Assembly (NCBI GenBank): GCA_038380795.1
Contig: CM076279.1
Span: 3,301,001 to 3,365,000, forward strand
DNA length: 64,000 bases
Direction of reading: 5' to 3'
Source of the DNA: Pyrocephalus nanus
Lineage: Eukaryota > Chordata > Aves > Passeriformes > Tyrannidae
Every line of letters starts with the position of its first letter. The first letter of the stretch is position 1. Below, piece by piece: positions 27,912-40,600 of this stretch. The translations under genes were made by a program, and so were the position numbers. Below the pieces are notes generated by a model. The model was not told the DNA's origin. It did no database searches and was given only the letters and a program-made list of their open reading frames with translations.

Positions 27912-28060
27912 TACAGGATTGGACAGCTGTACATGATCAGCAAGCACAGCCATGAGCAGAGTGACCGAGGGGAGGGGGTGGAGGTGGTGCAGAACGAGCC
28001 CTTCGAAGACCCCAACCACGGCAATGGGCAGCTGACAGAAAAACGTGTCTATCTCAACAG
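27912..28060 (+). CDS. PITPNC1: PITPNC1 exon 2 (residues 17 to 66, last codon split)
   Basis: This exon encodes the N-terminal strand and helix of the lipid-transfer fold, starting YRIGQLYMISKHSHEQSD and ending in KRVYLN. The acceptor is gctctgcag and the first codon is TAC, phase 0. Thr58 and Lys60 in the LTEKRVY motif align with Thr59 and Lys61 of PITP-alpha, residues known to contact the inositol headgroup. The exon is 149 nt and leaves AG of a Ser codon, completed by C from exon 3. The donor is AG|GCAAGT, a GC donor. Using the nearby GT four bases on would bring a TAG into frame within exon 3, so the GC site is required. Its length and ends match the family without a gap. Confidence 0.95.
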
Positions 28061-31000
28061 GCAAGTGCAATAAAACTCTTTTGTCCAGCTCTTTGTTGCA
28101 ATTAAAAATTTGCCAGGGATGCCCCTTGCAGGCAAGAGCCTTTCTGGTTGTGTGGAAGGTGTTCCCAGGAATCCCTGCTGCTTCCTGCTGTAAGATGGGA
28201 TAGATCAGCTGTTTGAGAGGGATTATTGCTATTTCTTCCAGAGAATCTCTTCCAAGAGAAGGAATTACAACTTGAAGTTAAGGATGTACTGAAAATCAGG
28301 ACTTTTGTTTTCTTTTTACACTTAACTGTCATTTTGTCTTCTAAAATTGTTGGGGTGGAGGAGCCAAAATTAAAAGCCTAACCCAACAAACACCCCACCC
28401 CCTAAGAAAACCAAACCCAAACCATTACAATATTTTTTTAAGTTTTTCTCACCTCAGAATGATGTCACAAAGCCAGCATTGTTGGTGATGGAGTTTGCCT
28501 CGGCAAAGTTAATTTGCATTATAAATGACCATCAGGCTTGCACAATGACAACCTTCTGGACCATTAAGCTTAAAGACACGGTGGGAAATTTGCTTTTCTT
28601 CCCCCGAAGTTCCTTCATTTCTTAGACTTGTCTCTTCCCGTGGTGAGATGATGCTGCTGAGGCATCGATTCCTCCACACTCCCAGGCCAGAGATGTTTAT
28701 ATATAGGTTTGTCTCCTATGAAATGTATTGCCCAATCTGTTCCCATTTTCACTACTGCTGATCTGACTGAATATCCCTGCTTTTTTTTGAAGTTCTTCTT
28801 CTCCCCTGGGCCTGTTTCATTTTATTAAACTTGTGCTCTGCAGCGTTTTTGGAGCGGGCATAGAAACACTCCAGCTGTTGTTTCTCCATTGCAGGTTACC
28901 CCTGCACTGCACACCTGACTTATCTGCCCTAAACTCAGCCAGATCCAATCAGCAGTGATGCTGCACACAGACACACATAACACAGGAGCCCAGGGATGTA
29001 TATCTTACCAACATTTCATATTATTGTGATTGTAACTGTTCTCTCACAGCCTAGGTACAGGACTTGGGAAAAATCAATAAATGTGTTCCCACTGTAGAGC
29101 TCCCAGAACTTGTGTGGTTTTTTTTAAAAATGTTTCTGGATGTTTCTTTCCTGCATGTTAAGAAGCAATAAGGCTTTAAGCACCGAAGAGCATTGCAGGA
29201 TTGCCACTTTAGGGTGATTCAGAAAGACCACAAGGACCTAAAAGACACGAACAAACCACGCTTGGGAAGTGGTTCCTGGTAGTGCAGGCGGTGGAACAAA
29301 GGATCTTACAGCCAAAGATGGGTACAAACACTGGCAAAGAAGATCTGAGTGCCCACTCAAACCTTCTCAGAACATCCACAGCCTACAGCTGTGGTGGATG
29401 TGTGAAGCCAGGCTGGCCAAGTTTAATGATAACTGTGAATCCTCCAGCTCTAGATTTGCCATCTCAATCTGGGTGTGGTGTCACAGTGCCACCAGATATC
29501 GCACTCCTGTTTGTGGGAGGGATCAGCAGGCTTTCAGGCCACTGTGGATTTTTGCTGGGAGGCCAAAATATCTCTGGAAGGCTTCACTCCAGGACATGTG
29601 CTTCCATCCAAAATGTGCTGGAGACTTCTCTGCCTGCCTTCCCTGAGGAACAGGAATCCTCACACCAGCTTTTCTCTCCCTCAGCTTTTCTCCTCGCAGG
29701 GCCCACTCCCCTAACAAACTGGGGAACTTTGCTTCACTCTGTTTTCATCTGACCTGATTTCTCTTGAAGAAATCTGAGCTCCTCTATTTCAGTGATGGTT
29801 TCTTGGCAATACTTTTGCATTATTTGTGTTGTCTTTTCTTACCTGCCAGTACTTCAGTTCTTGCAGAGGGTCTTCTTGCCCACCAATGGTTTCAGCTGCA
29901 CTGCCTTTTAAGAAACACATTCTCTCTGTGTGCTGAGAGACTGAACTTCACCTGGGGAGGGGAGAAATAAGAGAAATCAAATAGATCATGTGATCCACAG
30001 ATACCTGAAATATTATCTTTTCATTCTCTGAGTGGACCCTTGGAACAATTCGTGTGCGTCTGTGACTGGGACTTACTGGCAATTCTGAGTATAATATGTG
30101 TTTTGCTCATAAAATTACTTTTATCAAGATGTTCTGTACCACTGAGGATAGGTAGACAGGCAAATATGCTAAAAACAATAACCAAAAAAAAGTGCAAAAC
30201 GAGCAGATGTGTGTTTTTGAGTGTCAGTGTAACCTTAGTTATATTTAGAATTGTTTACTGCCTCTTCTCTCCTGCTGGAACAATGTTTTCAGAAGCTGAA
30301 AGTCTCTGCATCCTCTGGTATTTGTAATTTAGGCATCAGAGTAAAGTTTAGCAGGGGTAAGGGAGGCAGTCATAAAAACACTGACAGAGGCTGACAAAAT
30401 AAACAGATCTGACACAGGGAAGTCTGTTTTGCAGGAGGTAAAATGCTGCTTAAAAGTCTGTACACAAGAAAGGTTTATGTAAAGAAAAGAATCGAGTTTT
30501 GAGCAATGTCATCAAAGAGCAGAAGTCAGTGCACTTGGCTTTGGATCTGTGGATGATGTACTAACTCTGCATTTTGCCTCTGGACAGATAAAATATTTAT
30601 GTGTAGTTAAATAAGCCCTAATGATCCCAACTGTACTTTCTTCAGAAATTTGCTAACATGGAGAGTTAATTGACTTTCTGCATGCAGTTGTCTAAACAGA
30701 ACAGTTTCAAACATTTACACTTGGAAAAGGGAGGTTTTGGAAACCTCCAGTTCAGTTCAGTTCAGTGAGGATTCTACTCTTGGTCCAGGTGACCTTCTCG
30801 ACGCTTGGCCAGACCAGCAGCTCGAACTGAGTCCCTCAGGAACTGGGATATTTGTGCTCTCCAAGGTCTTCCTGCCTTGGAGTGACCAGTCCTGGCAGCC
30901 TCAGTGATGTCATTAGGAAAGGCTTGCAAAAGGAATTACGGTGAACTTGCCTTATTAAAATGTTTCTTTGTTTATCAATCTCTGTGAGCAGAGTGCTGGA

Positions 31001-31793
31001 ATAAGAGCCCCAGGAGCCATGCTAAGAGAATCCTCCCACCCTGCCCTAGAATTATTTAATTATCCTTTAATGGTGCTGTATCCATTCATTTCTGCTCCTG
31101 CTGCTCTTGTACCCCCATGCTGGTGAGTTGTGTTGGCAGGCTGAGCTCTGAGCTGTGACATCAGTGCCATTAATTCCCTTCCCTTTTGTTATTTACCTTT
31201 CCCATCAGCAGAGAGGGGCAAACACTGCCTCCCAGCTTTGGAGTGATTTGTTAATTTTAACAGAAAACCCTCTTGCCCAGGAGCTGGGGTTGGTAGTGTG
31301 GGAACAACTGGGTGCCAGGTGAGCTGAGCATGGGGCTGGGCACTGGCAGAGAATATGGAGGGAGGAAAAACAGTCTGTGGGGAAGAAATAAAGGATTGGG
31401 GATGGCAGGGGACTGAAATGCAGGTTTCCTCAGGAGCTGTTGTCACAGAGTGCCTCCCTGTGGATGAGGGCACAGAGCCCACGGCTACACCTGGTGTGGC
31501 CCAACCTGGGGAGAGTCCAGCCATGGCCAAAGGGCTGGGGCCAGGAATTCCTGAAATCTGCTCAGTTCAATCTGCTCAGAGATGATGGCACTGGCACCGA
31601 GCTGCTCCCTCGGGGAGGGGAGCCAGCCTTGGTTTCACTGTGGGGAAAGCTGAGACACGACATGAAAATACTCCTGTGAGCTCTGGGCACTGCTGTGCCC
31701 CCTAAAACACCTGCCAGGAAACGAGCACCTTCCCTCCCACAGCACTCAGAGGTCATAAAGCCTTCTAATGTTATGTTTTCTTTTTCCTTGCAG
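28061..31793 (+). other. PITPNC1: Intron 2, GC-AG type
   Basis: This is a 3.7-kb intron with a GCAAGT donor and an acceptor preceded by the pyrimidine tract tttctttttccttgcag. It contains a short CAGTT tandem (about 30748-30766) directly after an 8-bp stem with a 3-base loop (30730-30748). The block around 31250-31750 is somewhat GC-richer and gives overlapping open frames on both strands without recognisable domains. I see no gene in it. Confidence 0.9.
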
Positions 31794-31882
31794 CAAACTG
31801 CCTAGCTGGGCTAGAGCAGTTGTTCCCAAAATATTTTATGTTACGGAGAAGGCCTGGAATTATTATCCTTACACAATCACAG
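31794..31882 (+). CDS. PITPNC1: PITPNC1 exon 3 (residues 66 to 96)
   Basis: This exon encodes KLPSWARAVVPKIFYVTEKA followed by WNYYPYTIT, the central strand region of the PITP fold. The KAWN.YPY motif is shared with class I PITPs and forms part of the lipid-binding cavity. The exon is 89 nt. It begins with the C that completes Ser66 and ends with the G of a Glu codon, before the donor GTGAGG. Because of that phase, exon 5 cannot follow directly: without the 8-nt microexon the frame shifts and stops within exon 5. The acceptor is a clean ttccttgcag. Confidence 0.96.
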
Positions 31883-32347
31883 GTGAGGATGAAAGCAGAA
31901 ATGAGGAGTGGGTTGGGATTCTGGGATAGTTTAGTTTATCTTCAGAAGCTCCAAGTTACATATTGAGCAGTAGATGCCAAGTTCCTTTAATAACTCCCCT
32001 TGAACTGCACATGTTTTTCCACCTTATATTTGCTGATACCAGAAAATAAAGATTATTTATGATATATCCATAAGGACAGGTAAAAACTGGAGAGTTGTAG
32101 CTGTGCAGTTTCATCCTTGCAAAGAAAACATCAGGTGCTTGAGTTCTGTGTGACTTGTGTCCTTTATTGTCCCACAGACTGTAGTAAAAAGAAATCAGCA
32201 GACTCTCTGACACAATAATCTTTATTATTAATGTATGTTTACTGCAAGGATCTTGCATCATTGTTTTATTTCACATTTCTTCTTTTTTTTTTTTTTTCTT
32301 TTCCCTCATCGTTCTTTTTTTCTTGCAAATGGACAACTGGAAATCAG
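31883..32347 (+). other. PITPNC1: Intron 3 (short, precedes microexon)
   Basis: This 465-nt intron joins exon 3 to the microexon. The donor is GTGAGG and the acceptor is gaaatcag. The last roughly 98 nt before the acceptor contain no AG dinucleotide. A long T-rich tract occupies about 32270-32323 and is followed by a TGC at 32324-32326. No coding sequence is seen. Confidence 0.85.
32270..32347 (+). promoter_or_regulatory. Extended pyrimidine tract and AG-exclusion zone for the microexon
   Basis: The previous AG is at 32247-32248 and the next is the acceptor itself at 32346-32347. The intervening sequence has long T runs and a candidate branch sequence ctcat near 32306. A UGC sits about 21 nt before the exon, between the pyrimidine tract and the AG. 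This layout is known from SRRM3/SRRM4-dependent neural microexons and also from introns with a distant branch point. The regulatory role is inferred; the sequence layout is seen. Confidence 0.55.
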
Positions 32348-32355
32348 AATACACA
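32348..32355 (+). CDS. PITPNC1: PITPNC1 8-nt microexon (exon 4)
   Basis: The exon is only AATACACA, between acceptor AG and donor GTAAGT. Its first two bases complete GAA (Glu96), followed by TAC (Tyr97) and ACA (Thr98). This restores the family motif TITEYTCSF across exons 3, 4 and 5. I saw no other copy of these residues in frame with proper splice sites between exons 3 and 5. Skipping would read five residues of exon 5 out of frame and then TAA, so the full-length protein requires it. Confidence 0.92.
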
Positions 32356-35300
32356 GTAAGTTTTTCTTCCTCTTTTTATTCTAAAAATAAAAAAAAATAT
32401 GTAAAATATAGTGGTATTCTAAACTGATTCCTTTGTAAGATGACTAATGCATAATGGATTCAATAGTGTAACTTTATTTTAGTTATTAGTTTCAGAAATT
32501 TAAGGTGAAATTTGAAGTGTTTCTATGGGGATCCTATAAATTATTTACCTTATTTTTTTATCATTTGGAAATAATTTGATATATTTGTAGTTACTGACTG
32601 TAACAAAGAGAAGCTTCTGTAAAACAGGGCAAGGCTTTTAAGGTTCCAGTTATTACGTGGAGACATGAGAACAGATTTTATTTTATTTATTGTTTTATTA
32701 ACTTATAAAATGCTCATCTCTGGTATAGTATCTGGGAAACTGTACAATCTGTAGACAAAATTAAACATAATCTGGGCACAGTGCCCAGAAAAATCAGCTA
32801 TTCCCTCTAGCAGAGCTAAGGCAAAATATAGCACATAAATCATGAGAAAAATTGTTTTAAATGTGCTGGCCTCAATAATATACAGTAAGTTTTCAGCAGC
32901 CTTTGGAAGATGAGGAGGAGCTGGTGAGGAAATTCCAGGTGAAGGGACCTTTTTGGAAACTCCTGCTTTGATTTAGTCTGAACTTCTGCCTGTGGATAAA
33001 ACATAATCCACTTGTTGTTCTTAACTCTGCAGTGCTCAAAATGTTTGTGCAGGTTTTCATAAAAAACTCAGAAAGCATAAAGAGAGGAAAGAGATTTCAG
33101 TGTGATAAATGTGGAAGAGAGCAAATAAAGGGATTTAAAGGCTCAGATCTGAAAGGTGGAGACCAAGAGCTGAAACTGGGATGACCAGGTTTGAAAACCC
33201 AAAGCACCAAACTGTGCTTTTCTGTAGATATTTCTTTCATTTTCTGCTTTGCTTCGTGTTTAAAGTTCATTTGATTGGCAGAGGAAACACAAATGCCCCC
33301 AAATGGACAGTAGCAATGAGGGACAAACTCTCAGCTGTTTTTGCCAGAAGATGTTTTCAGTTGCCATTAACGAAGGGTTTACCTTTGAGAGCACATTTAG
33401 TTTGAGGCTGGGAAGGTGACATTTGCTGTGCTGCACTGATGTCTCTCCGTTGTATCTTTGAAAGTAAATCTCATTTTTTTTTATGTGAAATCTTTCTTTT
33501 TTTCTGTAGCTGAAAGAGACAAGTGGGAATGATGAAAAGGGATGGTGGGAGATAGAAATACACATGGCTGAGTTTGAAATGCAGCACGTTCTCAAACCCA
33601 AACAGCTCAGAGTGCCTGAACCAGGAGGTGATCTCCGTGTACTCCCATGAAACCACAGCTGGAACACATTTCAGGGCAAGGGGGAAGGTGGTGGAAGGTG
33701 AACAGCTCCAGAGATGTTCAGGAGCATCAGCAGAAATGATTGCAGGGCTGGAGAGACTTGTAAAGTAAAACTAAATTGGTCTCCAAATGTAGATGATGGT
33801 AGGCAGAACAGTCACAAGTGACAGGATAACTGCCTGGGGGAGCTGGGGACTAATTACTCACCATGGTGCAAGGAAACAGAACCAGAAATACTGGGAGGAG
33901 GTGAGGGAAACTACTTCAGACAAAAACCTAAAGTATGTTTTAATGCAGCTGATAGACTGGGATTTTATCTTCATGGAAAACAGAGACAGTACCTTTGCCT
34001 CAAACTGCTGAATCTAGAACAAAAATGTTAAATACACCACTGGGAATAATCCCTATCCCTGTCTGGAATGTTTCTCTAAATTTTGATCTTCTATAGTCAT
34101 GACAGGATTCTGAAAGAAAGAATAAGCCCACAGTCATTTCCCAAAATATATGAGATAGCTTGGAAACCCTTTTCTTAGGGAGAGCAAATCCCCTCCAAAG
34201 GGTCTGGGGGCCGTGGTAAGAGTTAAATTGAGCCTCACTTCAAGGAAAAGTGATTCCAAAGGCAGGCCAATAATTGGATAAATAAAGCATAATCTTATCA
34301 AGCACATTCTGCTCTGTGCTGTGTTCACACCTTATTAACCTTGCAGGTTCCACTCTAAACAGAGGGAAGGGCCTCGAAGGCTTAGCATGTTTTTTCAGTG
34401 AAATTTTATGGAATTCATAAATATGACCTTCCTGGGAGCCTGAAATTAGGACACCTAAGAAAAAGATGCTCACTGGGCATTGAAAATAATTTCCAGAGTA
34501 TTGCTCTCTACAGTGGCTGTTTAAAAAGCCAAGAGCAATTGGATGCATGGGAGCAGGAATGGAAATTACACTGTCATCATGTTAGTCCTTAATAATCTGG
34601 GGCCAGTTCCGGATCAATTTGACAGCAAACAGCGTGGCTGCTACCAAGCACTGACAGCCATATTAAAAGTAAGGAAAGCAGATGACACACTTGAGATAAT
34701 GAGCTTAACAGAGCTGTTGTTGCACAAGCAGTGCCTTTGTGGTGTGTCATGTGTGAAACAGTGTCATGTCAGGGGAGCGTCTGCAGATGGACCTCGTTAA
34801 AGCTGCCATAAAAAAGACTTCCTACCAGGGAGGTGACACATGGCCACTGCCCCAAGAAATGCTGTCTCAGAGCTAGAGATAATCCTTGAAAGCTTCCTGC
34901 TGACGTTGAGAGGGAGGAGGAAGTCGAGAAAATAGTTTGGAAGCTGAAGGCAAAGGAAGTTGTGCAGATTTGGGGGTGCTATTTTGGGAATAGGATGTCC
35001 CTGTAAGGTTCAGTTTTAGTGGCTGGGGCCACTTCCCAACTGTGTCTGAGAAAGTTTCTTCAAGTTAGTCAGGAGCTGCTTTGGTTTTGATCTTGTCATC
35101 AGAAACCTGACCAGATCCCTCGCCAAAATACAGGGTTCATTTTTATCTACGAGTTCAGTCAATGCTGTGATGAGGTTGATGTTAAGATCACTAAGCTGGG
35201 ATAATGCTTTTGGGGTACAGCAGGAAGGGAGCCCTATGGATTCCATTCCACGAGGGATTCCAGGAGTTGGGTATCAGCAAGTGCCTCCTGCCCAGCTCCA

Positions 35301-37406
35301 CCTGCATTCCCAGGGGAAAACCTGCTGGCTTTGGAAGGAATTCCTTCGCTAGGCCGGGGCCTTTGTCACTTGGAGGATGGAGGAAAGATGCCTTGCAGCT
35401 CTCAACAACCCCTTATGTGCCAGCTTATCACAGCCTTTGCAAATACATCTCTGGAGTGGAAAATATTTGGGCTATTCTTGGTGGACAAGAAGGAGGGAAC
35501 TTTCAGGAGGATTTGTTATTTTTCCTTCTGGATTAGAAATAATTAACCAGAAAGCAAACCTGTGCCTATTGCAAACCAAACGAAAAGGAATCGTGTAGAA
35601 CTGAGTTTCTTTGCCTGCACTGGGATATAAAAATCAGAAAATAAACAGCACAGAGCAAATCCCCATCTGACCTGCTCGAGTGACAGTGGAGATTCTGGAC
35701 CAAAAAAAGAGAGGAGCCCTCAAGCAAACAAATAATCAGATCACAAATGGTTTGGTGACTAAACCGTGGTGCAAAAACTTCATATGATCCAAGTGCAGTG
35801 AGAATGAGCCAAGCAAAGTTTAGCTCTCAAGTCAGAGCACAAAGAGGCTTGGAAAAATACAAACAGGATTGAAGCAAACTCTTCTGAGTTTGAAGGAGCA
35901 GTTCAAGTGTTTACCAGGGAGCATTTCAGATAAATTTGCTGCCTGACCTGAACAGCTTCAGTGTTGTCAGCAATATTTCACTTCTGGGGCTGAAATTAAA
36001 AAGAAAAACAAACAAACAACAAAACAGCTGGACAAATTTTTTTGTACATAATTTATGGACAATTGTTGGTTTCATAATTATGTAAAGCAAAATAAACATT
36101 GAAATGGCATGGCTTAGTCTCTGTGAGGAGGAGGATTCCTTCAACATGCCAGTGTCTCAAATTAACTTAGGAATAGGATATAAATTCAGAATGTTTGTGA
36201 AAAACAGTTATGGAACAGAAAGCAGGAGACAACAATTCCTTTGATGATTTATCACAATGACAGTAATTCTTCTGCAGCAAATGACTGAGGAAAATAAAAT
36301 TATGTCATCTGGTATGTGTCAAGGCCCCAGAGTGAGAGTTGCTAAATGGTCCATTACTGACCTGCTGGTTTCTGATTACTTTTGAGAATAGGCATGTTTT
36401 GTGCTTCACTTTGCTGCTGGTTTATCCATGAAGTAAATTATCTGGAAGGGAGGTTTTTGTAACTGTTATTTTTATAATGAGATGACTTGAGAAGGAAAAT
36501 AGTTGTTTCAGATAAACATGGCTGGGGAGTTTTTTCCTGTGTTCTCTTTGTCTGATTACCAGCCCTTGAAATTTGGATGTAACCCATCACTCTTCAGTGC
36601 ATAAACTTTCCCCCAGCTTGAGAAGAGCCTGCATCAAAAGTGCAACAGAATCTTATTGAAGGATTAGAGCCTAATGCAAAGTTACTGCCAGAATTCTTCC
36701 CCTCTCACCCCCAACTCAGAAGACAGGCTGGTGCCACTGCTCTAAAAAAACCCCAGATTTGTGTCCCTTAGAGGTTCCAGCAACAGGAAGGACCTCTGTG
36801 GTATTTATAAACCCCAAATAACATATTTTTAGAAAGCTGCAAGCCCGTGTTCTCATCTAATAGCTTAATCCCATTGAAACAAGTAAACCAAACTGCTCAG
36901 AGAATTCCCTCCTTCCAGCCCTGGCTCACTGTAAAGCAATCCAGAGCCCTCTGATGGATGGGACTGTCATTTCCAGTTGTGCACGCTGCTCCTCCCCGCT
37001 GTTCCCCCTCAATAAGCAGGTTACTGCTGCCATGCATCAAACACAGAGATCCTGAGGGAAGGCAAAGCCAGAGAGAAGAGTTTCATAGTGCTTGGAGGCA
37101 ACTTGTTAGTCACTGTTTCATCTCCAAGTTATTGTGTGTAACACAAATAGTGGGTGTCTTTCTTGGCTTGTTTATGAGTTTTGCTCCCTTGTTTATTTTC
37201 GGGCCCTGGGTTTGGATTGTTCTCTGCCCTTCCCGCTCAGCAGCACTTTTGGTTTGCTGTTTGCCACCTTCCTGTGCTTATCTTGCTTTCCAAATTCCCC
37301 TCCCTCTGGTTGAGTCACATCTTCCCAGTCCTGCCATCCCCTTGCCCAGCCATTTCCATCCATTTTCTCCCAGCCCTGTCACCCTGAGTGCTGCTGGTCC
37401 CTGCCC

Positions 37407-37630
37407 TGGGTGAGCTGTACCCCACAGCAGCTCGTGGGTGAGCTGTACCCCACAGCAGCTCGTGGGTGACCTGTACCCCACAGCAGCTCGTGGGTGAGCT
37501 GTACCCCACAGCAGCTCGTGGGTGAGCTGTACCCCACAGCAGCTCGTGGGTGAGCTGTACCCCACAGCAGCTCGTGGGTGAGCTGTACCCCACAGCAGCT
37601 CGTGGGTGAGCTGTACCCCACAGCAGCTCA
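37407..37630. repeat. Minisatellite, 8 x 28 bp
   Basis: There are eight head-to-tail copies of a 28-bp unit beginning TGGGTGAGCTGTACCCCACA and ending GCAGCTCG. They are almost identical: copy 3 has G to C at 37470 and copy 8 ends in A instead of G at 37630. Each unit contains the complementary pairs GAGCTG/CAGCTC and GTGGG/CCCAC, so it can fold on itself. Because 28 is not a multiple of three, the open frames that cross it show a false 28-residue protein repeat. Confidence 0.97.
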
Positions 37631-40600
37631 GGGTGGGGGTCCAGGCAGCGCTGTCTGGAGCAGCCTGAGGGTACTCCATAACACGGTGGCCATTTTCCAA
37701 AAAACTTTGGATATTCCACCTTCCACTACCCCCTGGTGTCACATCCCCTTGGATGTGACCCCTTACAGAGAAGGAGGGACTCCATTTGCCTTTACCAGTT
37801 TTTGGATCTTCGGTAAAGAAATGCTGTTGTCACCCACTGAGTAGCAAAATAGTGCCCAACATTTTTATAATTCTAAGGGTGTGGTATCTGGAAATGACCC
37901 TGTTAAAAAAAGATTTCATTTGCCTTGGCCAGTCTCACCTCATTGTAGCAGTCAGTGTGTTCTTTTCCTGGAGGTGCCACAGAGATTGCTCTGTGAAGGA
38001 TCCAGTTCCACCTGTGTTGCCAAAATAATGTAGATGTGACCCTATAAAAAAAAATCATCAGTCTGAGAAGTGGTGGGAGATGAGAGAGAACATTTACATG
38101 AAATGTCTGCCTGGCTGGGTTTTTATGTTAAGATTTAGGGAGATGTGCTTCTGCTGCTTAAATAAAAAGTGGGATTAATTTTTACTGTACCAAAATAACT
38201 GCCGAGGATTGTGGATTAATATTCACAGGGAGCAGGAGAAGTGAAGTGCAAGGGTGAGGTCTCCAGCAGGTCTTTGAACACTCTGCAGACAGAAAAACCA
38301 TGTGGGAAATGAAACCAGCTGCAATGGCACTGATGAACTGGCATCACTCACACAAAGCAGGTTCCAGAGGGTAAAGAAACCTCTCTCAGACCAACATTTA
38401 CTGATAACTCCAGGAATCCCTGCAGCCACCTCGGGTGTAATTACTATGCAAAGGGTAAATTGACAGCCCTGTCCATAAAACCACTGTCACACACCCTGGG
38501 TTTGACTGTCTCTTTAAGACTTTGGCAGTGTTTTGGCACACTTAGGTTCTACCCTGTTCTTCTAAGTGTTGCTTATTGCCATGGCAACGCTAATCAATCA
38601 TCGTGCTAAAAATAGGCCTTTCGTTTTTCAAGAGGTTATATGTGGGGAATTGCAAATGCAACTGCAGGCTGTGCTTGCCGTGTGCTGCATTCACTGCCTT
38701 CATTTTCTCGTGGAAATGCCCCTTCTCCTGTGTGGTAATTACTGGGACAGGCTGGTTGTTGCACTGAGTGCTCTCCTGAGCCTTGAACCTCTCTCAGCTC
38801 CTCCAAAATTGAGGTGCCAAATATAGAGAGTTTAAGAAAACAAGCAAATAAGCCCCTCAGAACATTGCCCTTGTTTGGTTTGGAGTGTCACGGGGATACT
38901 GGGGTATAACAATTTTATAAGGGGTTTATAAGACATCTAAAAAGTCTGGAGGTGACAACGTAGAAGACACTTCCTTTGAGAGCTTTACACCTTACCAGTG
39001 AAGATTTTGTACTATTATGCAGAACTTGTCTAATTTCAAGGTAAAGATTGAATCTGCCACTGTTTTATTCCAAAGAGGAACCTTGCAAGCCGTAGATTAG
39101 TGAGATGGAGAGCTGGAAACAGTGCCCTGTGCATTCCTGAGTGTGTGGGGATTGATCACCTCCAGGTCTGTGCTGGAAGAACACGGGCCCCAGGAGAGGC
39201 AGAGCAGGAAGGGAGTAGTGCTGGGAAGAAAAAAAAATAATCTACTCACAGGTTTATTACCTTACTATTCACTCCCCTGTTTGATTCTGACTGTTGCATA
39301 ACAATTTTAATCCCCAGCTAAGTAAATACGAGGCCACTTTAGGGAAGGTGGGAGGGGGGGAGAAAAAACCCCAACAACTTTTTGCAGGATGAATAATAAG
39401 TCTTTTGAACGATGCATAAGCAGTTTTCTGGTTCTGCCAGAGCCCTCTGCCAATTAGTCAGAGCGCAGCTGATGAATCATGAGACACATTCTGTGAAATG
39501 TTCAGAAAACTTGGACCCTGCTAAGTGTGTTCCTGAAAGCCAGCGAGACCCCCCACGGCTGCTGGAGCGGTGGCTGCCAGTCACTCGAGTCCCTGGGCAG
39601 ATATATTTGCAGTGAATTCACTTTTTTTGGTGAATTTGAGTTTTCACTTGGGGTAAACCCCGTGTTACCATTTATAATCTCAAATTAGGTTGTTGCAGTC
39701 CTCTCCCTTGGTGCTCAGCACGAGGGAGGCTGACTGTGGGTGGCTTTTACACCGAGTGGCTCTGCTCTCTAATGAGGTGGCTTGAGGTGAAAGGCACTTG
39801 TGGTTCTTCTGTGCTACTCTGAGGATCCTTGGTCTCTCCTTAGCGTTTCTTTTTTGAAATACAGGGTTAAAAGATCTCGTGTTTTTAATTAGAATTGAGA
39901 TCCTGGGTCACACAGGAGTCAACAAGGAGATGGAAGCAGTGTCTTGGTGAACTGCTGTGTCAGCCCAGCGCAGGTCATGGTCGATATTTGGGGCAGCAAC
40001 CTTGCAGTGTCATGACCTGACTCACGGCTGGTGACCCCCAGGCAGTGATTGAGGACAGCAGGGATTTTTTAATAGCCAGGGGAAAGGGAAATCTGGCATT
40101 TGGCTTTATTCACAATTTCCTCTGAAACTGCAGCCATGGCTCAGATCAGCAGCACGAAGCGGGGTTTGCCTTCCACGGCACCTCGTTTTGGGGAAACTCT
40201 GCCTTGTTTTTTAGGGATGTGCTGGCTGAGTGCTGGCTGTTTTGTGCTCAGGAGAAGGTTGAGCAGTGACAGCCATGGAAGAAGGGATGTATTTTCCCCA
40301 ATCTGCAGGGAGCTCATTTCAGCTGTGCTGCACTGCACCTCCCCTCCCAAACCACCTCTCCCTAAATCATCAGCCCCTCCCTCAGAGTTCTCCCGGTGTC
40401 ACCAAGCCCAAACTTGGGCCAAGGCACCGTGTCCTCCTGGTGTACCGTGTGTGCAGCACCTCAGAGAGTCACTGCTGATGCATCACACGAGGAACTGGCA
40501 CTTGATGCAAGCAAAGCCTTGGTGACTAATGGTAAAGGTGCTGAACTGGATTCCTCCAGGGTTGCTTGGACAGCTGCTCTGTCTGCCTGCCTGGAAAAGT

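Noticed and set aside
28061..28068. Use of the GT at 28065 as the exon 2 donor
   Set aside because: It would add GCAA and bring TAG into frame a few codons into exon 3, destroying a well-conserved reading frame.
37278..37742. Open frames on the minus strand with a 28-residue tandem protein repeat (for example HELLWGTAHPRAAVGY)
   Set aside because: They are produced by the 28-bp minisatellite in three frames at once and are not a gene.
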